From Dacryopinax spathularia (lineage: Eukaryota > Basidiomycota > Dacrymycetes > Dacrymycetales > Dacrymycetaceae): 64,000 nt of DNA. Made by a program: the position numbers and the translations under genes. The stretch covers positions 1,240,001-1,304,000 of the forward strand of contig JBBPFI010000005.1 in NCBI GenBank assembly GCA_037974965.1, in the 5' to 3' direction. The notes beneath the pieces are model-generated. The model saw only the letters and a program-made list of their open reading frames with translations. It was not told where the DNA came from and did no database searches. Positions 23,438 through 34,292 of the stretch are shown here, in pieces (positions within the stretch are counted from its first letter, which is position 1; the number at the start of each line of letters is the position of its first letter).

Positions 23438-24133
23438 AAGGTGCGATGCCCCAGAGCACGTGGTTGTGGGTGGCAGTGTTGACAGTACAGTCATTGATGG
23501 TGTCTCGGTTGGTTGGGGGCTCCTGTGTCTCTTCCGTTCGACCATCATGGACCCAGGTACGGTTTATTGGCAATACGATGACTTTGCTGACCTTGAGCCT
23601 AGTGATCTCGTCCTTAAGGTGGAAGGCGCGTGGGGATGTGGTGTTGGAGGAGCTCCCAGCAACGCCGTGGGTTCAGGTTGTGGTGGGACGGTTTCTGGTC
23701 AGGGGAGAGACGCAGGTGGGGTTGGAGCGGTGTCGATGCTGTGTGGTGGAATGGCGGGAGTGCGTGCGGTTGCCAGAGTGGCCAAGCTGCCTTTTCTGTT
23801 GCCTGCGGGACCCGTGGAGCGAGTGCGGGCCATTTCGTGCTGAGTACGCCATCCTGTCATTGGCGGTAACCGTTTCTAATATCATGATAGCTTTCTGGCC
23901 AGCTTTGGAGGGCAGGCCCCAAAAATCCATCGTCGGATACCGAAGCGTTGGAAGCGAGTGGAGGATATTGATGGGGATCGGCTTCGTCCTGGCATGGAGT
24001 GGGCTGTGAGGTGGTTTCTGGAAGATGGGAGGTTGGTATGGGCATGGGAGAAGTGCTTGAGTTGTCGTCTGCAATGTCGGCAATGTATTCGTGTAGATGG
24101 CTTTTCTTGTTGCTTGTTTTGCCTTTTGGACGA
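23438..24133. other. Gypsy 3' noncoding stretch between pol stop and polypurine tract
   Basis: About 700 bp. Open frames here (for example minus 24167-23673) show no recognisable domain. No accessory gene identified. Confidence 0.5.
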
Positions 24134-27100
24134 TTACTGGTGTTGTTGAGCATGCCCTTCGGTCCAACTGAAGAGAACCTTTGGTGAGGGAGTTGTGTAG
24201 TTCTCCAGTTGTTGAAATGGAAGTCGTTGGAACGTGAGTGCCGAAATCCGTCCAGGTGCAGACGGGTGTTTGGTGTGGAAGTCGCGGATAGCCTTGGGTG
24301 CATCTTCACGGAGTTGTGCTTCGGGTTCCCAAGTGCGTTCAGAGTTTGGGTAGCCCTTCCACTTGACCAGATATTCCAACTTGCCACGGCGGAGACGGCT
24401 GTCATCAATACGTTCAAGTTCCCATTGTGGAACTCCATCTTGGACTACAGCAGGGGGTGGTCGCTTCTCTTGAGGGCGGCCAGGGAGATCACTTTCCTGG
24501 TAGCGACGCAGTTTGCTGACATGGAAGACAGGGTGAATAAGGAAACTGCTGGGGAGTTTGAGTCGATACGCATTATTGTTGATCTTTTCGAGGATCTCGA
24601 AGGGTCCGAACCATTTGTCATCCAGTTTCTTGGCCGGTCTTGTTGTCTTGATATTGTGCAAGTCTAGCCAGACTTTGTCTCCAGGTTGGTAGTTAGGTGT
24701 TTGGCCATGGTGGAGATCATAGAAGCGTGCCATGTCCTCGGATGCTTGCTTCAGGGCAGCCGTGCATTCCTCTTGTAGCTTGTTCATGCGGGTAAGGAAA
24801 TCATTGACTCCTTCAATGGGAGAGTCACGGATGGGTTCAGTACCCATGCGGGGATTTTGTCCGGTGTTGGCCATAAAGGGTGACATGCGCGTAGAGGCTT
24901 GAACACGGTTGTTGTATGCAAACTCAGCAAGAGGGAGCCAGTCAACCCAATCATCCTGCCGATAATTGACAAACAGGCGTAGGTACTGCTCAATCTCCTG
25001 GTTGATGCGTTCCGTTTGACCATTAGTCTGTGGGTGGTAGGCGCTAGAGGCGGAAGTCTTGATATCCAAGAGGCGATTGAGTTCTCTCATGAAGGCTGAC
25101 ACATACTGTGTTCCTCGATCACTGATGATTTCTTCTGGGAGTCCATGATGTCTCCAAACATTGTCACGGAAGAGTCGAGCAATGCCCAAGGAGGACACTT
25201 CATTCTGGGTTGGTGCAAAGTGTGCTTGCTTGGTGAGCCGGTCCACAGCAACAAAGATGGCATCATGTCCATTTGATGGTGGGAGGGAGGTAATCAGGTC
25301 TGTAGTTACACATTGCCAGCGTCGGGTAGGGATTCGGTTTGGCATAAGTTGCCCAGTAGGAGCTTGAGGGTACACCTTGGTGCGGTTACAGGCATGGCAC
25401 GTCGTCACATAACGCCCAATGAATCGGCTGATATTAGGCCACCAGTAGTTTCTTGAGACCAGTTCGAGTGTCTTCCATCGACCTGGATGTCCTGCCACAG
25501 GTGTGTCGTGATGAAGTCGTACAATCTTTGTTCGGAGTGCATCGTTTTTGGGCACGTAAACCTTTCCTCGGAATAGGATAAGGCCAGATTCTTCTGCCCA
25601 TTCAGAGCCAATAAGGCGACTAGTGCCAGCAGCCTTCATTTCTTCAATCGCTTTGACCACAGCTTCATCTTGGTCCTTGCAATTCCGTATTTCTCGCAGG
25701 AGATCTCGTTCCGCACCAGTGATAAGGGCGTGTCCACGTTGTGCTGCAGCAATCTTGAACCAGTGTGGACGAAGCAAAATTTGATCGGTGTTATCGTTCT
25801 CCCCCCTCTTATGGTCCGCTCGTCTCGAGAGGGCATCGGGTTTACCGCTTTGTTTGCCAGCACGATGGACCAGAACAAAGTCAAATCGGGAGAGGAAGAG
25901 TGACCAGCGTGCTTGGCGTCGAGTCAGCTTCTGAGCAGTCTGGAAGTACTTGAGATTTTGATGGTCGGTGTAGATCTCAAACTGGTGTTTGGCTCCTTCC
26001 AGGAAGTGACGCCATTCTTCAAGCGCTCGGATGATTGCCAGTAGTTCTTTGTCATGGATGTCGTACTTTCGTTCTGTTTCAGAGAGGCTCTTGGACATGA
26101 ATGCGACGGGGTGCCATTTGCCATCCTCCCCCAGTTGAGAGAGTTCGGCTCCAGTGGCATAGTCAGAGCTGTCTGCCTCTACTCGGAAGGGTTTATCTTC
26201 ATTTGGAAAGGCAAGCACGGGGTGTGAGGTGATGGCTTCCTTCAGGTGCTCGAATGCAGTTTGCTGATCGGAGCCCCATGTGAAAGGGGTATCTTTTCGG
26301 GTGAGGTCGTGGAGTGGCCGGGCAATGGTGGAGAAATCTTTGATAAAGCGGCGGTAGAAGTTACAGAAACCAATGAAAGATTGGACTTCTGTCAGGTTGG
26401 TAGGGGTTGGCCATTTCAAGACGCCCTCCACTTTCACAGGATCCATGGCGACAGTGCCCCTCCCAATGATGAGACCAAGGTACTCAATGGTCTCCTTATG
26501 GAATTCACATTTGGCTGGGCGAAGGTAGAGCTTGTGTTGACGGAGAAGTTCCAAGACTTGCAGGACTGTCTGGCGGTGGTCTTCAAGGTTGTCCGAAAAG
26601 ATCAGGATGTCATCCAGATAGACGACCACACGTCCGGCATCGATGAGGTCCCGAAAGATGTCATTCATCATGGTCTGGAAGGTGCTCGGACTGTTGGTAA
26701 GGCCAAAGAACATGACTAGAGGTTCGAACAAGCCACGGTTGGTACGGAAGGCTGCCTTCCACTCGTCGCCCTCTTTGATACGTATGTTGTTGTAGCCCCA
26801 GCGAATATCCAACTTGGTGAACCATTGAGCATGACGTAGTTGGTTAACAAGGTCAGAGATAAGCGGAATTGGATAGCGATTCTTGATAGTCATCTCGTTG
26901 AGCTTGCGGTAGTCTTGGACAAGGCGTAAACGGCCATCTTTCTTCTTGACAAAAAATACAGGAGCTGCCATGGGGGACTTGGATGGGCGAATACGTCCAG
27001 AGGCCAGGTTCTCCTTCAGGAATTCATCAAGCTCCTTCTGCTCATCTAAAGAGAGCGGATAGACTCGGGAGCCCTTTGGTTCTGAACCCGGTTTCAGTTC

Positions 27101-28024
27101 GATGGCATGGTCCCATGGTCGGTGTTGAGGTAGTTCGTCAAATGAATCCTTGGAGAATACGTCTCGATAGTGGTGGTATTCCGGTGGAACCAATGCTTCA
27201 AAACTTTCTTCCTGTTGATGACGCTTGGCTTCTTCAGCTGCCAGTCGTGTGGATGCAGTTTCGGTGGCCCGGATGGTGGGACCAGTTGGCGGGAGCCAGG
27301 CAACCAGAATGCGATCAGTAGGCTTCAACTCATCCACAGCAGGTTGGGCTTGGTCCTCGGATTCGGTGGTATCCATGGCGAAGACAGCAAGAGGTACAGG
27401 GATTTGAGTGATCTTGTTGGGAGGTATGTTGGCCGGGTTGGTGGTACGGGCAGTGCACCGGGGTGGGCAGCGCGACATCTTCACTTCACCAGTGACCCAG
27501 TTGATTTCGGGATTGTGAAGTCGAAGCCAGGTATGGCCAACAATGACGGTCCGTCGACCCAGGCTGGTGACTTGGAATGTGGTGCGTTCGGTGTGGTCCC
27601 TGAACTTCATGATGAGGTCTACTTCTTCACGAATCGAACCTCCCTCATTCAGTGTCCCATCGATATTGTATACAGGGATGGCGCGTGGGAGTCGTTTTGT
27701 GGTTAGGTTTCGGTACTTAACATATTCGGAGTCGATGAACATGCCAGTAGCACCTGAGTCAAGGAGTGCAGTGGTGGTGAAGGATTCGCCAGAGTCCAGT
27801 GCTTGCAAGCCCAGAGAGAGTTCCGTGGAGTTGAGCGGTGAGACCGAGCGAATATAGATCTTGGGTGGTAAGGGTGTTTCAGGAATGGGAATGGATTGGG
27901 TGGACACGGTTGCAGGCTTAGGCGAGGGCATAATGGCATAGTCATTGTCATTTACATCCAACTCGGCTAAAACAGCAAAGCGATTGGTCGAGGGCAATGT
28001 GTCCCGTTTGGTCGACCGTTTCAA
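24134..28024 (-). CDS. Gypsy Pol polyprotein with C-terminal chromodomain
   Basis: About 1,296 residues. Protease motif ALLDSGATGMF near residue 85-95; RT with FTKLDIRWGYNNIR and the catalytic VVYLDDILIFS; RNase H with VEADSSDYATGAELS; integrase with an HHCC zinc module (HHDTPVAGHPG... CHACN), catalytic Asp in TTDLITSLP, Asp in IISDRGTQY and Glu in NGQTERINQE; C-terminal chromodomain LEYLVKWKGYPNSERTWEP. The frame opens with TTG at 28024, not ATG, and overlaps the gag stop, so Pol is probably made by -1 frameshifting as Gag-Pol. The chromodomain is known in related elements to steer integration to modified chromatin. Confidence 0.95.
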   Translation of the reverse strand: MKRSTKRDTLPSTNRFAVLAELDVNDNDYAIMPSPKPATVSTQSIPIPETPLPPKIYIRSVSPLNSTELSLGLQALDSGESFTTTALLDSGATGMFIDSEYVKYRNLTTKRLPRAIPVYNIDGTLNEGGSIREEVDLIMKFRDHTERTTFQVTSLGRRTVIVGHTWLRLHNPEINWVTGEVKMSRCPPRCTARTTNPANIPPNKITQIPVPLAVFAMDTTESEDQAQPAVDELKPTDRILVAWLPPTGPTIRATETASTRLAAEEAKRHQQEESFEALVPPEYHHYRDVFSKDSFDELPQHRPWDHAIELKPGSEPKGSRVYPLSLDEQKELDEFLKENLASGRIRPSKSPMAAPVFFVKKKDGRLRLVQDYRKLNEMTIKNRYPIPLISDLVNQLRHAQWFTKLDIRWGYNNIRIKEGDEWKAAFRTNRGLFEPLVMFFGLTNSPSTFQTMMNDIFRDLIDAGRVVVYLDDILIFSDNLEDHRQTVLQVLELLRQHKLYLRPAKCEFHKETIEYLGLIIGRGTVAMDPVKVEGVLKWPTPTNLTEVQSFIGFCNFYRRFIKDFSTIARPLHDLTRKDTPFTWGSDQQTAFEHLKEAITSHPVLAFPNEDKPFRVEADSSDYATGAELSQLGEDGKWHPVAFMSKSLSETERKYDIHDKELLAIIRALEEWRHFLEGAKHQFEIYTDHQNLKYFQTAQKLTRRQARWSLFLSRFDFVLVHRAGKQSGKPDALSRRADHKRGENDNTDQILLRPHWFKIAAAQRGHALITGAERDLLREIRNCKDQDEAVVKAIEEMKAAGTSRLIGSEWAEESGLILFRGKVYVPKNDALRTKIVRLHHDTPVAGHPGRWKTLELVSRNYWWPNISRFIGRYVTTCHACNRTKVYPQAPTGQLMPNRIPTRRWQCVTTDLITSLPPSNGHDAIFVAVDRLTKQAHFAPTQNEVSSLGIARLFRDNVWRHHGLPEEIISDRGTQYVSAFMRELNRLLDIKTSASSAYHPQTNGQTERINQEIEQYLRLFVNYRQDDWVDWLPLAEFAYNNRVQASTRMSPFMANTGQNPRMGTEPIRDSPIEGVNDFLTRMNKLQEECTAALKQASEDMARFYDLHHGQTPNYQPGDKVWLDLHNIKTTRPAKKLDDKWFGPFEILEKINNNAYRLKLPSSFLIHPVFHVSKLRRYQESDLPGRPQEKRPPPAVVQDGVPQWELERIDDSRLRRGKLEYLVKWKGYPNSERTWEPEAQLREDAPKAIRDFHTKHPSAPGRISALTFQRLPFQQLENYTTPSPKVLFSWTEGHAQQHQ

Positions 28025-29148
28025 AAATCCTCCTTGGGTGATTCTTCGGTTGCCTTAGGTGGAGCTGGGAGCGCTTTGTTGGAAGAGAGCAATTTGCCAA
28101 TCTCTTCTCTCAGGATCGCTCTCACACCATCGGCATTCAAAGGTGTGGTATCGGTTGTCGCAGTGTCGGTTGCACGAATGCGGGCTTTCTTGGGCTCTGG
28201 GCATTCACGGGCAATATGTCCAGGTTGGCCACAGTTGTAGCAGGTGATCTTGTGCCCAGTACGACGGTTGGAATCAATGTCCATGGGTTCACCAGGGTGC
28301 AGGGCTGGTGTGGTGGTCGTAGCCGAAGTAGATGAACGTGCGGTGGTGCTTGTGGTAGTCTGTCGGACATATCGGGTGTTGTTGTTGGAGAATGGCCGGC
28401 GTGCATCTAGCTTACGCTGCTGTCGATCAAAGCGAAGGGCATAGTCATACCATGCCTGCAGTTTCGTTGGCATTTCTGGCAGTGCATAGATCTTGCTGAC
28501 AAGCGCGCTGTTGAGGCCGCGTTCGAATTTCTCCATCAGAGCAGTATCGTTATACTGAGTGCGTGTGGCTAGCTCTTGAAATGCGGATACGTATTCATCA
28601 GCCGTCTTCTGCCCTTGCTTGAGTTGATCCATCTTGAAGCGTGCGGAGCCTTCAGGATCGGGGTCCATGAATGTGAGACGGAAGAGTTTCTCAAACTCAT
28701 TCCACGTGGTGAAGGACAGTGCAGCCGGTTTGTCGGGATCATCGGTGTTAGCAACTAGGCGGTCTGCCCATGTGCCAGCAATCCCTCCTTTCATGTAGGA
28801 CAAGGCAAAGATGATGCATTCATTGGCGGTTGGGAAGTCCAATGGACGGGCAAAGAAGTTGATGCGGAGTTGGCGTAGAAAGGTGTCGGCTTTGGCACGC
28901 GTGCCATCGAAAATATCGGGTGGTGCCACAGGGGTGTTACGACGGGGCATGACTTCAAGCTGTGCAATCCTAGCTTGCAATGCCTTGAGCTCGTCAGTCA
29001 GTTGTTCCTCCACAGTCTTGACGCGAGGTTCCTGCGTAGTGGTTGTATTGTTGACAGTTGGGGCTGCCTCACTGGCTGCTGCCGCAGAGACTTGAGGACC
29101 CACATCACCCATTACCATGGGGATTCCTGGGACTGTAGGGTACGCCAT
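28021..29148 (-). CDS. Gypsy Gag with CCHC zinc knuckle
   Basis: 375 residues from ATG 29148. A coiled, Gln/Glu/Leu-rich segment (VEEQLTDELKALQARIAQLE, residues about 45-65) precedes the capsid-type retrotransposon gag domain (AGTWADRLV, FEKLFRLTF, KMDQLKQGQKTADEYVSAF). The nucleocapsid knuckle is CYNCGQPGHIAREC near residue 310. Ends in KEDF then TGA at 28023-28021, preceded by a run of five T on the coding strand. Confidence 0.95.
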   Translation of the reverse strand: MAYPTVPGIPMVMGDVGPQVSAAAASEAAPTVNNTTTTQEPRVKTVEEQLTDELKALQARIAQLEVMPRRNTPVAPPDIFDGTRAKADTFLRQLRINFFARPLDFPTANECIIFALSYMKGGIAGTWADRLVANTDDPDKPAALSFTTWNEFEKLFRLTFMDPDPEGSARFKMDQLKQGQKTADEYVSAFQELATRTQYNDTALMEKFERGLNSALVSKIYALPEMPTKLQAWYDYALRFDRQQRKLDARRPFSNNNTRYVRQTTTSTTARSSTSATTTTPALHPGEPMDIDSNRRTGHKITCYNCGQPGHIARECPEPKKARIRATDTATTDTTPLNADGVRAILREEIGKLLSSNKALPAPPKATEESPKEDF

Positions 29149-29226
29149 AGAGGTGTAGAGTAAAGCTCAGAGGTAGGAGTAGAGTAGGGAATAGCAGTAG
29201 GGTTGTTGTCGGCAGATCCGGTCTTC

Positions 29227-29942
29227 TGTGAGGGCACACCACAATAACAAGGCTACTGCGGGTGAACAGAGAGACGGGGTAGCGTCCAGAGAGAGTACAA
29301 GGGGTTGTTTAGGGATGACAGAGAGTGTATTGGATCGAGTGCCTAGGTAGTTACAATGGTGGAATTTCCCCAGAGACCGGATCTAAGGGGATAGAGGCCC
29401 TAAAGGCTCTATATTTATACCCGGGAGCCCTAAAGGCTATCCCTTGCTATGGGAGGTTCTGGAAGACCTCAGAAAGCGTCAGAACACGTCAGAATGTGTC
29501 AGAAGACGTCAGAATGACTAGGGAATGAGTAAGGGATGAGTATAGCACAGCAGTACAGTCATCGCGTGTCAGGATGACTCCATGGCAGTGCATGGCAGTG
29601 CGTGGTGTCATGGCAGTGCATACTCAAACCTGTGCGTATGCCCGGGCCCATGGCTGTGGGTCCTGTAGCTGGTCCCTGGGCGCTTAGAATCGATAGGAAG
29701 CCCTTGGAAGGTGGTGGGGTTAAGGTGGCCATCCGCCGATGGCGGCAATAAGGGCATGAGCGGCACGTCCCTGACTGGTGGCACGTCTGGCCATTGACTA
29801 GGCTTCTGGGCGGCACCGGCATTAGTCCTATCACCGGTGATCGGTGGAGATAGGTGATAGAAGCTCTTGCTGGGTGGCCATGGGCATGCGGTCGTGATCG
29901 GGAGTCCAGGCTTTAGGGTCGAAAAAGGTACGTCCCCTGACA
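29227..29942 (-). repeat. 5' LTR of the gypsy element
   Basis: 716 bp; upstream LTR relative to the minus-strand gag. The adjoining internal sequence (GAAGACCGGATCTGCCGAC on the element strand) should hold the primer-binding site; I could not match it to a tRNA from memory. Confidence 0.95.
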
Positions 29943-29947
29943 CTAGC

Positions 29948-32900
29948 CCAAATGGGTGAAGCCATTGACGATGACACCTTCACCAACCGCATTCGCATTG
30001 CACACCCTTCCTACAGGGATGCAATACGCCAACTCGAGAACGCTATACGCGCAGTCCAGCCAACAAACCCCAACACACGTCTCACCAGCGGGATGGTCAT
30101 GTCCACCATCTATGACGAATACGACCGCCGCACCTCAGAGCAGGAAGCGGACAAGGTCCAGTCCAACACTGCTTTGGGAGCGGAAGTACGGGGCAAGGCA
30201 AAGGGCAAGGGTGGCAGAAGCGGCAAGAAAGGGGGAAAGCCCCAGTTAAAGTCAAACAAGCACTGTTCGAACTGCGACAGAGATGGGCATGTCTATGAAG
30301 ACTGCTGGGCCCCTGGAGGACCCAAGGAGGACGACAACCCCTGGAAGAAGCGTCAACAGCAGAAAGGCAAAACCGCTGCCTCTGCTGACAACAGCAACGG
30401 GTCTACTGTCAACAACAAGGCCCTCGCTATCACTGCACCATCTCTCTATGAAGAGCAGACAGCAGCTGCAGCCCAGACAGGCAAGCCGTACTACGGTGTG
30501 ATCCTGGATTCTGGAGCCAGCATCCATATCTGCCCCGACCACGCAAAGTTCATCACGTATGAACCTATCAAGGCAATCCCAATCACGTCAGCTGAAGGAT
30601 CTTCATTTGCGGCAATTGGTCAAGGAGACGTTACACTCAGCCTTCCCATGGGTAAAGGCAAGAGCATGCCCGTAACGCTGAAGAATGCCCTACACACACC
30701 TGGCACGGCATACAGCATGATCTCAGTGCCAACGCTTGATGCCAAAGGGTTCAAGACAGTAACTGAAGATGGCCTCTGTACATTATACACGCCTAGACCT
30801 GAACGGGAGGTCATTGGCCGCATTCCTCTGAAGAACGGCCTCTATCGAGTGGCACCTGGTTACACCATCCAGCCCACACGTACCGTAGCCACCATGGCCC
30901 AGCGTACTCTCACCATCATGGAGGCGCACAAGATCCTTGGCCATATTGGCATCTCCACCATCAAGGAGATGATCTCCACCGGCGCCACGCAAGGTCTCAA
31001 CATAGACCTCAACTCCCCCGTCACACCCTGTGACGACTGCATGGCATCCAAGGCTATTCGCCTGCCATTCCCAAAGACCAGCAAGCACACCCGTGCAACC
31101 CGTTATGGTGGCAAGGTCAATGCAGACCTATGGGGACCACACTCGGTCACTTCTCTTGGAGGATCACGGTACATGCACGTACTCGTTGATTCCTACAGTC
31201 GTGAAGTATGGGTAGACTTCCTTGCCAAGAAGTCAGATGCCTTCAAGTCATACAAGAACTACGAGGCCTGGCTCATCATGCACCGCAACGAGAAGGGCAT
31301 AGCCATCCTTGGCTCTGACCGCGGTGGTGAATACCTCTCAGACGTCTTCCGAGAGCATACGGCAAGCAAGGGCACTCTACGGCACCTCACTACGCATGAC
31401 TCACCCCAATCCAATGGAGCGGCTGAAGTCATGAACCGTATCCTCATCTCAGATATGCGTTGCCTGCTGAGATCAGCCCGCCTACCCAACTTCCTTTGGG
31501 CCGAAGCAATTCATCATGCAGCATATCTCCGCAACCGTACAACAACCTCCCACCTTCCCCGCGGCACTACACCATATGAGGCGGCCACCGGCAAGAAACC
31601 CAGCCTAACCGGCATGCTGCCTTTCGGCGCCAAAGTCTGGGTCAAGAACCTCAAAGCCCACAAGACGGAATCACAAGCCATTGAGGGCCACTTCCTTGGC
31701 TTTGACGATGAATCCAAGGGCTATCGTATCTACTGGCCAGCAAAGCGGTCAATCACTGTGGAACGGGACATCTACCCTACACGTGATGCGCTGCTGGATC
31801 CTCTGGTCGAACCCATGACGCTTGAGGGAGGGAACACGGATGATGAAGAAACGGTCAATCTGCCAGACTTCGACCAAGCAGACCGGCAGCCCCAGCACAC
31901 CGCACCACCTACACCTCCAACAACGCCTCCTGAGCCACGTCTCACAGAAGAGCATGAGCTATCTCCCTTCACAACACCGCCAGCCAGCACAAGAGCAAAC
32001 TCGCCTGTGCAAGAACTGCCTTACCAACAAGACGATCACCTCCAACCACCGGACAATAACCTTGGCCGCGGTAAACGTGTCCAGCATCAACCTGGTCACT
32101 ACCGTCGACTTGCCACAGGTGCAGTTGCAGCACTGTCCGAAGATGCACTGCTATCAATGCTCGCACCATCTGGCTTTGAAGTATCAACAGGGTATGAGGA
32201 ATTTGCGCTCACTGCCAACTTTGGTGGCGAGCCAAATACACTCAATGAGGCACTGGCGCAGCCTAATGGCGAAGGAGAGAAATGGCGTGAAGGCGTGAAA
32301 GCGGAGCTGGAGCAGATTGAGAAGCTCAACACGTGGACAGTTGTTGAAGCACCTCCTGGCACCAACATCGTTGGCAGTCGCTATGCATTCCGCATCAAGC
32401 GAGATGAGACTGGCAAGCCAGTCAAGTACAAGGCACGCCTGGTTGCAAGGGGCTTTACGCAAAGACACGGTGTTGACTACTATGACACATATGCACCGGT
32501 CATCAAGCCCACTACCCATCGGGTACTACTGTCTATGGGTGCAATACGAGGAGATGCAATCACGCAAGCAGACGTGAAGAATGCCTACCTCAACGCCCCT
32601 ATGACTGAAGACGTCTACATGGAACTACCTCCACGCTATGAGGAGTTCAATCCAGACTTTGCGAAAGCAAGCAAGAGCCGTACTGGTAGACGACTGGTTG
32701 CAAAACTCAACAAAGGGCTCTACGGCACCAAGCAAGGTGGTCGTCTCTGGTATCAACATCTGAAGAAGACGTTCATCGCTCTCGGCTTCAAGGTCTGTGA
32801 TGCAGACACTGCCGTCTTCTACAAGTTCAACAGTGGCAAGCACATCATCGTTGGTGTTGCTACAGACGACTTCACCATTGTCTCCCCTGACAAGGCTCTC

Positions 32901-33863
32901 ATTAGCCAGTTCATCAACGACATGAACAAAAGCTTTGAGCTAGTCAACCTCGGCGATATTAACTGGTTGCTTGGGATCCACATAACCCGCAACATGACAG
33001 CACGCACTATAACGCTCAGTCAGAGGACATACCTGGAGGATATCATTGGACGCATGGGACTTGAGAATGCCTCACATGTCACCACGCCAATGGAACCAGG
33101 ATCCGATCTCAGCTACGAGTCTGCTGCTCTATCGCCTGTGCTGCTCAATGACACAGAGCATGCACACTACCGTTTTGGCCTTGGCGCACTTATGTATGCC
33201 GCCATTATGACAAGGCCCGATATCCAATATGCGGTAACATTCCTTTCACAATTCTTGGAGAAGCCACATACCACGCACATGAAGGCTCTCACTCGTATAT
33301 TCCGGTACCTGAAAGGCACTCTCAACCACTCTTTAATTCTCGGCAGTAATACTGGTAACGGCAATACCCTTATTGGCTACTCCGACTCAGACTGGGCCAG
33401 TCAAGCCCATCGTCATTCTATCTCTGGCTACACTTTCTTCATTGGCAACGGCACTGTCTCCTGGAGCTCTAAGAAGCAGCCTATCATTGCGCTCTCTAGC
33501 ACCGAAGCGGAGTACATCGCCCTCACGCATGCAAGCAAGGAGCTCATCTGGCTTCGCAAGCTCATGCACGAGCTATACCCAGCCAACAAAGAAAATGTTG
33601 CCACCACACTCTTTTGCGACAACCAAGGTGCTATCGCCTTGTCCAAGGACGCAACTTACCATGCAAGGACGAAGCATATATCAGTCCGTTTTCACTACAT
33701 TCGACAAATCGTTGATTCTGAAGAAGCAACTATCGTCTACTGCCATACTGACAACATGGTTGCGGATACTCTCACCAAGTCACTGACTCGCGTCAAGTTC
33801 GAGAAGTTCAGGACAATGCTTGGAGTAAGGGAGGGCAATCTGGTAAGGCATAGGGATGGTTAA
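29948..33863 (+). CDS. Copia polyprotein, remainder: Gag knuckle, protease, integrase, RT, RNase H
   Basis: Continues the Gag frame cut at 22708. CCHC knuckle CSNCDRDGHVYEDC; protease VILDSGASIHIC; GAG-pre-integrase HKILGHIGIS and CDDCMASK; integrase catalytic Asp in NADLWGPHS, Asp in GSDRGGEYLS, Glu in NGAAEVMNR; copia RT from NTWTVVEAPPG through FAPVIKP-type block DTYAPVIKP, GLYGTKQGGRLWYQ; catalytic pair in VATDDFTIV; RNase H GYSDSDWASQ, ALSSTEAEYIAL and FCDNQGAIAL. Stop at 33863. No stop or frameshift seen. The residue before the catalytic DD is Thr preceded by Ala, where YVDD-like forms are usual. Confidence 0.93.
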
Positions 33864-33882
33864 GGCTTCGGGTAGTACGTTC

Positions 33883-33891
33883 GAGGGAGGG
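33883..33891 (+). other. Polypurine tract of the copia element
   Basis: GAGGGAGGG directly precedes the 3' LTR at 33892. Confidence 0.7.
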
Positions 33892-34292
33892 TGATGCGGA
33901 TATGCGCAGAGACGCGCGCACTACCCTAGCGCTTAGTCAGCGGAAGCAAATACGTGCTAAGTGCGCACCTAGAACTACATCCAATCTTTACTCTTGACAT
34001 CCACCTTCTGACTGGTTGATACGTGCTCCTGCATGAGTCCCAGTTGATTATATTATCCTCAAGAGAAACCAGCAATCAGTACCTACAGTAGAAACGGGCT
34101 TTGCCTGATCTATTAGTAGAGGACGTCCACGGGTACTGCCTGAGACGTCTCGACCTGGTCCCTTGCCATATTAGGCAATCCTTCCACTCTCACCACTTGT
34201 CGCCTTCACTACCTCGTCTTACTCAGAACTCACCAGCTATTCCGCACTTGACACACGCCTACGGGCACATCCATAACCCGCATCCTGCATCA
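33892..34292 (+). repeat. 3' LTR of the copia element
   Basis: 401 bp; followed by the TCGCG target duplication at 34293-34297. Confidence 0.95.

Larger units (their letters stand above)
22709..29942 (-). mobile_element. Ty3/gypsy chromovirus nested antisense in the copia gag
   Basis: Two 716-bp LTRs (22709-23424, 29227-29942) begin TGTGAGGG and end CCTGACA on the plus strand, flanked by the target duplication CTAGC (22704-22708, 29943-29947). Minus-strand gag (29148-28021) and pol (28024-24134) lie between. Pol order protease, RT, RNase H, integrase, chromodomain identifies a chromovirus. About 700 bp between the pol stop and the 3' LTR has no recognised gene. Both ORFs are open and the LTRs look identical by eye, so the element is recent and may be active. 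Confidence 0.95.
21663..34292 (+). mobile_element. Ty1/copia LTR retrotransposon, interrupted by a nested gypsy element
   Basis: Two 401-bp LTRs (21663-22063 and 33892-34292) begin TGATGC and end GCATCA, flanked by the 5-bp target duplication TCGCG (21658-21662 and 34293-34297). Internal order: tRNA primer site, Gag with CCHC knuckle, aspartic protease, integrase, reverse transcriptase, RNase H, which is the copia order. One open frame would span it all, but an antisense chromovirus (22709-29942) splits it within gag. I saw no difference between the two LTRs, so the insertion looks young. Without the inner element it would be about 5.4 kb. Confidence 0.95.

Noticed and set aside
22807-23548. 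Small ORFs in the gypsy LTR that recur at 29325-29943
   Set aside because: Duplicated only because they lie in both LTRs; no protein features.
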